Assembly: GCA_900551335.1 (NCBI GenBank)
Contig: URVO01000053.1
Span: forward strand, 1 to 8,299
DNA length: 8,299 nucleotides
Direction of reading: 5' to 3'
DNA from: an uncultured Phascolarctobacterium sp.
GTDB lineage: Bacteria; Bacillota; Negativicutes; Acidaminococcales; Acidaminococcaceae
Shown: piece by piece, positions 5,555 to 8,299 of the stretch
How the letters are laid out: the number at the start of each line of letters is the position of its first letter
Numbering within the stretch: the stretch's first letter is position 1
Program-made: the position numbers and the translations under genes
The notes under the pieces: model-generated
The model's input: only the letters and a program-made list of their open reading frames with translations
The model's database searches: none
What the model was told of the DNA's origin: nothing

Positions 5555-7053
5555 TATTTTCTCTGCCTCCAGACTCTACTAAACAGCTCCCGCGCTGCCT
5601 TGCTATCTGCATCCTCCTGACGCATCGGATAAAATACAGGGTCATAGTCAAGCTTGCTCAGCAGCAGACTCGCATTCACAAGCTGCGGCCTTTGCAAAAG
5701 CTGCTGAACCTCTTCCATAATATCTATGAATCCCTGATATGTCCACACAGACCTGTCGAACAAATTATATAAAAGCGGCACGCCTAAATTAGCATAACGC
5801 GGATGTCCGTTACATATAACAAAATCACAGGACTGCGCCGCCTCACGCAAAGCGTCGTCAACAGGCTCCAAAAGCACCTCCGCCTGACAATTATACTCCG
5901 CCTTCGCCAGCTCAATCCTGTCCTTAAACTTCTGCATCAGCGCATCATCAACGCCCGCCTCCGCCTGATAAGACGGATTCATAATAATACAGATTTTGCT
6001 CAACGGCAGACCATAATCCTGCTCATAAACACGAATAGACTCAGGCAGCATCGCCACGCCATGCGCAATCAGGCAGAATTTATGCTTGGCAAACTCTGCT
6101 CGCAGCTCCTGATAGCGAGATTCGACCTGCTTATATTCCTCCTGTAGCACCTGCTCCACACGCTCACGACAGCCAAGCTGCTCGCCCACCTGCCTATACA
6201 AATCGCCAATACCTGACAGACCGTGCCACTCCTGCATATCGGCAACATGCAGAAAGGGCGTACCAAAGCGCTGCTCCATCTCCAAAGCCCACTTCTTACG
6301 CCGCACGATGTTCAGCGCAGCCCGTGGCGCCCTTTGCAGCATTTGCAAATCAGCGGCAGGCAGATAGGCATTGACCTCAATACCCATTTTGCGCAGCATA
6401 GCGCTCATACCCTGCAGCTTATCCTCGCCATTATAGCCCCATACAAAGGTTTCGATGTTTACGCTTTGCGGCTGCACCTGCTGCGGCTCCATAACCTGCT
6501 GCACCAAGGCATCCATGACCTCCACATAGCCACAGCCCGGATAAACTGCGCTCGACGAAAACTTCTGCTTCTGCTGCTGACAAGCCTTCTCGCGCAAGGC
6601 CTTGCGCCCATTGCTTTTGTCCATATGCGAAAAGACCTGCGACGTAATCGGCACAAGCTTCGCCTTGAACTGCGGCTGCAGGCTGTGAACAAGGCCCTCC
6701 ATATCATCATTCACGATATCCGACACCACGGAGGGCAGCACAAAAATCAAATCAGGCTGCTGCTCTCGCTCCACCTTGCGCAATAAAGCTGCCAGCTTTT
6801 CCTCGCCGCCAAAGATTACGTCCTTGTTGCGCAAATCTGCACACTCCAGCTCATAAACAGCCCTGTTACGGCTGCGCGCATGATAGCGATAGTGAAAGCC
6901 GCAGCCACGCGGACTGTATAAGACAACCGCAGCATTCTTAATTTCACTGATGCAGGCAAGATTTCCCGACACCTTACCATTGACTGCATAGCGATGCAGG
7001 AAGCTATAAATGTTCATGCCCAAAAGCATGTTGTCCTGATAATATTGATCCAT
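5554..7053 (-). CDS. Nitrogenase component 1-like subunit, NifK/NifN-type partner (499 aa)
   Basis: The presumed partner of the next gene's product in a nitrogenase-like complex. I chose ATG at 7053 because AAGGAG lies eight bases upstream; a GTG at 7062 in the same frame sits against that site. Cys34 (GNLACISEI) and Cys51 (SPRGCGFHY) match the first two cluster cysteines of the superfamily. DVIFGGEEKL (78-87) is the typical nitrogenase motif preceding the third. In the third motif (LPSVVSDIVNDDMEG) the usual Cys is replaced by Val/Ser. There is no Cys at the NifD Cys275 position (LNIVRRKKWALEMEQRFG). C-terminal VPLLYNLFDR...TYQGF is typical of the family. An additional Cys71 might serve as a ligand. 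It lies 18 bases after the ATPase gene and overlaps the next gene by one base, so co-translation and complex formation are likely. Confidence 0.88.
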   Translation of the reverse strand: MDQYYQDNMLLGMNIYSFLHRYAVNGKVSGNLACISEIKNAAVVLYSPRGCGFHYRYHARSRNRAVYELECADLRNKDVIFGGEEKLAALLRKVEREQQPDLIFVLPSVVSDIVNDDMEGLVHSLQPQFKAKLVPITSQVFSHMDKSNGRKALREKACQQQKQKFSSSAVYPGCGYVEVMDALVQQVMEPQQVQPQSVNIETFVWGYNGEDKLQGMSAMLRKMGIEVNAYLPAADLQMLQRAPRAALNIVRRKKWALEMEQRFGTPFLHVADMQEWHGLSGIGDLYRQVGEQLGCRERVEQVLQEEYKQVESRYQELRAEFAKHKFCLIAHGVAMLPESIRVYEQDYGLPLSKICIIMNPSYQAEAGVDDALMQKFKDRIELAKAEYNCQAEVLLEPVDDALREAAQSCDFVICNGHPRYANLGVPLLYNLFDRSVWTYQGFIDIMEEVQQLLQRPQLVNASLLLSKLDYDPVFYPMRQEDADSKAARELFSRVWRQRK

Positions 7054-7071
7054 GATAGTCACTCCTTAGCG

Positions 7072-7836
7072 CTATAAAGCGTTTTTATAGAGAAGGTGCA
7101 GTTGTCCGTCCTCGTCATGATAAAGCTTGATTTTTATTTTAAAGGCTTCTTCAATAAGGGGAGAGCTGAGTACCTCTTCCGTTTTTCCACAGGCAATAAT
7201 CCGCCCATCCTTCAAAAGATAGAGCTTTTGGCAAAACTTCGCAGCCAGATTCAGGTCATGCATAACCGCCAAAACTTCAATTTCCATGTTTTTAACAAGC
7301 TCTAATAAATGAAACTGATAATATAAATCTAAATGATTCGTCATTTCATCCAGAAGCAAGGTCTGCGGCTGTCCGGCCAATACACGGGCTATCATCACGC
7401 GCTGCTGCTCACCACCGGAAAGCTGATTATACAGCCTGTCCTCATAGCCAGAAAGACCAACAGCCTTCAGCGCCGCCTCTGCCAGCTCGTAATCCTTTTC
7501 TGAATCAAGCTCCAACGGCTTTTTATATGGAGTACGCCCCATTAATACTAAATCCAGCACCTTAAAATCAAAGTTCAGGCTGCTGTTTTGCTTCATTACA
7601 CCAAGCCTTTGAGCCGTTTGCTGTAAAGATAACGTTTTTAAATCCTCGCCATCAAAAAAAATTCTGCCGCTCTGAGGCTCAAGTGAACGATATAACGCGC
7701 GTAGTATCGTGGATTTTCCACTACCATTAGGACCTATCAGACCAACGAATTCTTTATTCTTTACTTCCAAAGTTATTTTTTCTACTATTTTTTTATCATT
7801 AATAGCAAGATCCAAAGCTTCCGCCTGTATTTCCAT
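7072..7836 (-). CDS. FecCD-type ABC transporter ATP-binding protein (FepC/BtuD/HmuV-like)
   Basis: A 254-residue cytoplasmic ATPase driving uptake of an iron-siderophore, haem, corrinoid or similar chelate; some members of this transporter class move molybdate or tungstate instead. Visible motifs are Walker A GPNGSGKST (35-43), Q-loop GVMKQNSS, signature LSGGEQQR, Walker B TLLLDEMTNHLD and the H-loop MHDLNLA. Walker B has Met where DEPTNHLD is usual, leaving the catalytic Glu intact. Its ATG overlaps the permease stop (TAATG), and it is followed after 18 bases by the first nitrogenase-like gene. Substrate cannot be told without the binding protein, which probably lies beyond the window edge. 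Confidence 0.94.
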   Translation of the reverse strand: MEIQAEALDLAINDKKIVEKITLEVKNKEFVGLIGPNGSGKSTILRALYRSLEPQSGRIFFDGEDLKTLSLQQTAQRLGVMKQNSSLNFDFKVLDLVLMGRTPYKKPLELDSEKDYELAEAALKAVGLSGYEDRLYNQLSGGEQQRVMIARVLAGQPQTLLLDEMTNHLDLYYQFHLLELVKNMEIEVLAVMHDLNLAAKFCQKLYLLKDGRIIACGKTEEVLSSPLIEEAFKIKIKLYHDEDGQLHLLYKNAL

Positions 7837-8299
7837 TACTTATCACCAAACCCATATTTTTTACTGCACATAAGATATAAGAAAAAAGGTCCGCCAATAA
7901 AAGCTGTCAATATACCTATTGGTAATTCTGTTTTTAGCAAAAGACTTCGTGCCAATACATCACACCACAACATATAAATAGCTCCACCCAATATAGAATA
8001 CGGCAATAACTTTAAATGATTATTACCACAAATAATACGTACTATATGTGGTATAACAAGGCCAACAAAACCAATTATTCCTGTTGCAGCTACAACCATA
8101 CTTACTAAGATAGCAACGGCTGTCAAAAAAAATATTCTGTTTTTTTCTAAAGATACACCAAGTATTAATGCCATATCTTCACCTAAAAGCGAAGCGTTAA
8201 GTATGCGAAAATTATATATGAAAAAGGAAGTTAAAACAATAAAGACAACAGACACAAACGGTAAATACCCCCAAGTAACCTTACCCATACTGCCCATAA
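7836..8299 (-). CDS. FecCD-type ABC transporter permease, C-terminal half (truncated by window edge)
   Basis: The C-terminal part of about 154 residues of an integral membrane permease whose family is normally about 330 residues with ten helices. Family motifs are LGVSLEKNR, AATGIIGFVGLVIPHIVR (the cytoplasmic coupling region that contacts the ATPase), ILGGAIYMLWCDVLAR and ELPIGILTAFIGGPFFLYL. A Met codon at 8297 is internal, not a start: the homologous region extends upstream and no ribosome site can be assessed. The gene is AT-rich compared with the nitrogenase-like genes downstream. It is translationally coupled to the ATPase by a TAATG overlap. Confidence 0.93.
   Translation of the reverse strand, partial: MGSMGKVTWGYLPFVSVVFIVLTSFFIYNFRILNASLLGEDMALILGVSLEKNRIFFLTAVAILVSMVVAATGIIGFVGLVIPHIVRIICGNNHLKLLPYSILGGAIYMLWCDVLARSLLLKTELPIGILTAFIGGPFFLYLMCSKKYGFGDK

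Noticed and set aside
4343..6786. Long plus-strand open frames opposite the nitrogenase-like genes
   Set aside because: They show low-complexity Arg/Gln/Leu/His-rich products typical of the reverse complement of real genes, with no ribosome sites or family motifs.
3522..7053. Canonical nitrogen-fixing nifDKB cluster
   Set aside because: Both subunits are short and divergent, one lacks a P-cluster cysteine, the FeMo-co His position is not kept, and no nifH or nifEN is visible.
8295..8297. Start codon of the permease at 8297
   Set aside because: The downstream sequence matches only the C-terminal half of FecCD permeases, so this Met is internal and the gene continues past the window edge.

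Overview
The window is a bacterial chromosome segment in which every supported gene lies on the minus strand, so transcription runs from high to low coordinates. Strong Shine-Dalgarno sites, consensus sigma-A-type promoters with 17-bp spacers, intrinsic terminators and the gene families present suggest an anaerobic Bacillota, perhaps a Negativicutes. That placement is an inference; no taxonomic marker is visible. Base composition is mixed: the nitrogenase-like, aroF and TauE genes are fairly GC-rich, while the ABC permease and the AlbA_2 gene are clearly AT-rich.

Region 8299-3522 is the most interesting part. It is a tightly coupled operon, in order of transcription: a FecCD-type ABC permease (cut by the window edge), its ATPase, two divergent nitrogenase component 1-like subunits (NifD/K/E/N superfamily), and a NifB-type radical SAM protein. 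Neighbours overlap by 1 to 8 bases or lie within 18, and a terminator follows at 3475-3517. No NifH, NifE/N pair or molybdenum-specific gene is visible. The second subunit keeps all three P-cluster-type cysteines and a cysteine placed as the FeMo-cofactor ligand Cys275 of NifD. The first subunit has lost its third cluster cysteine and has no Cys275 counterpart. With NifB present, this suggests an uncharacterised nitrogenase-like reductase that may carry a NifB-derived cofactor, coupled to uptake of a metal chelate, corrinoid, haem or oxyanion. The substrate is unknown. The nifB gene carries an apparent +1 frameshift.

Region 3450-1754 holds a monocistronic, AT-rich gene for an AlbA_2/Schlafen-type ATP-binding protein with six tandem heptapeptide (21-bp) repeats and its own promoter. 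Region 1817-977 holds a TauE/SafE-family membrane permease gene with its own promoter and terminator, also broken by an apparent +1 frameshift. Two single-base frameshifts in otherwise well-conserved genes raise the possibility of sequencing error.

Region 915-1 holds the 5' part of aroF (DAHP synthase, first enzyme of aromatic amino acid synthesis) behind a 320-base leader. The leader contains a strong promoter, an unreported-looking 46-residue leader ORF with eight Tyr (four in a row), three Phe and one Trp, an overlapping candidate antiterminator, and a 12-bp-stem intrinsic terminator. This is the architecture of ribosome-mediated transcription attenuation responding to tyrosine and probably phenylalanine.
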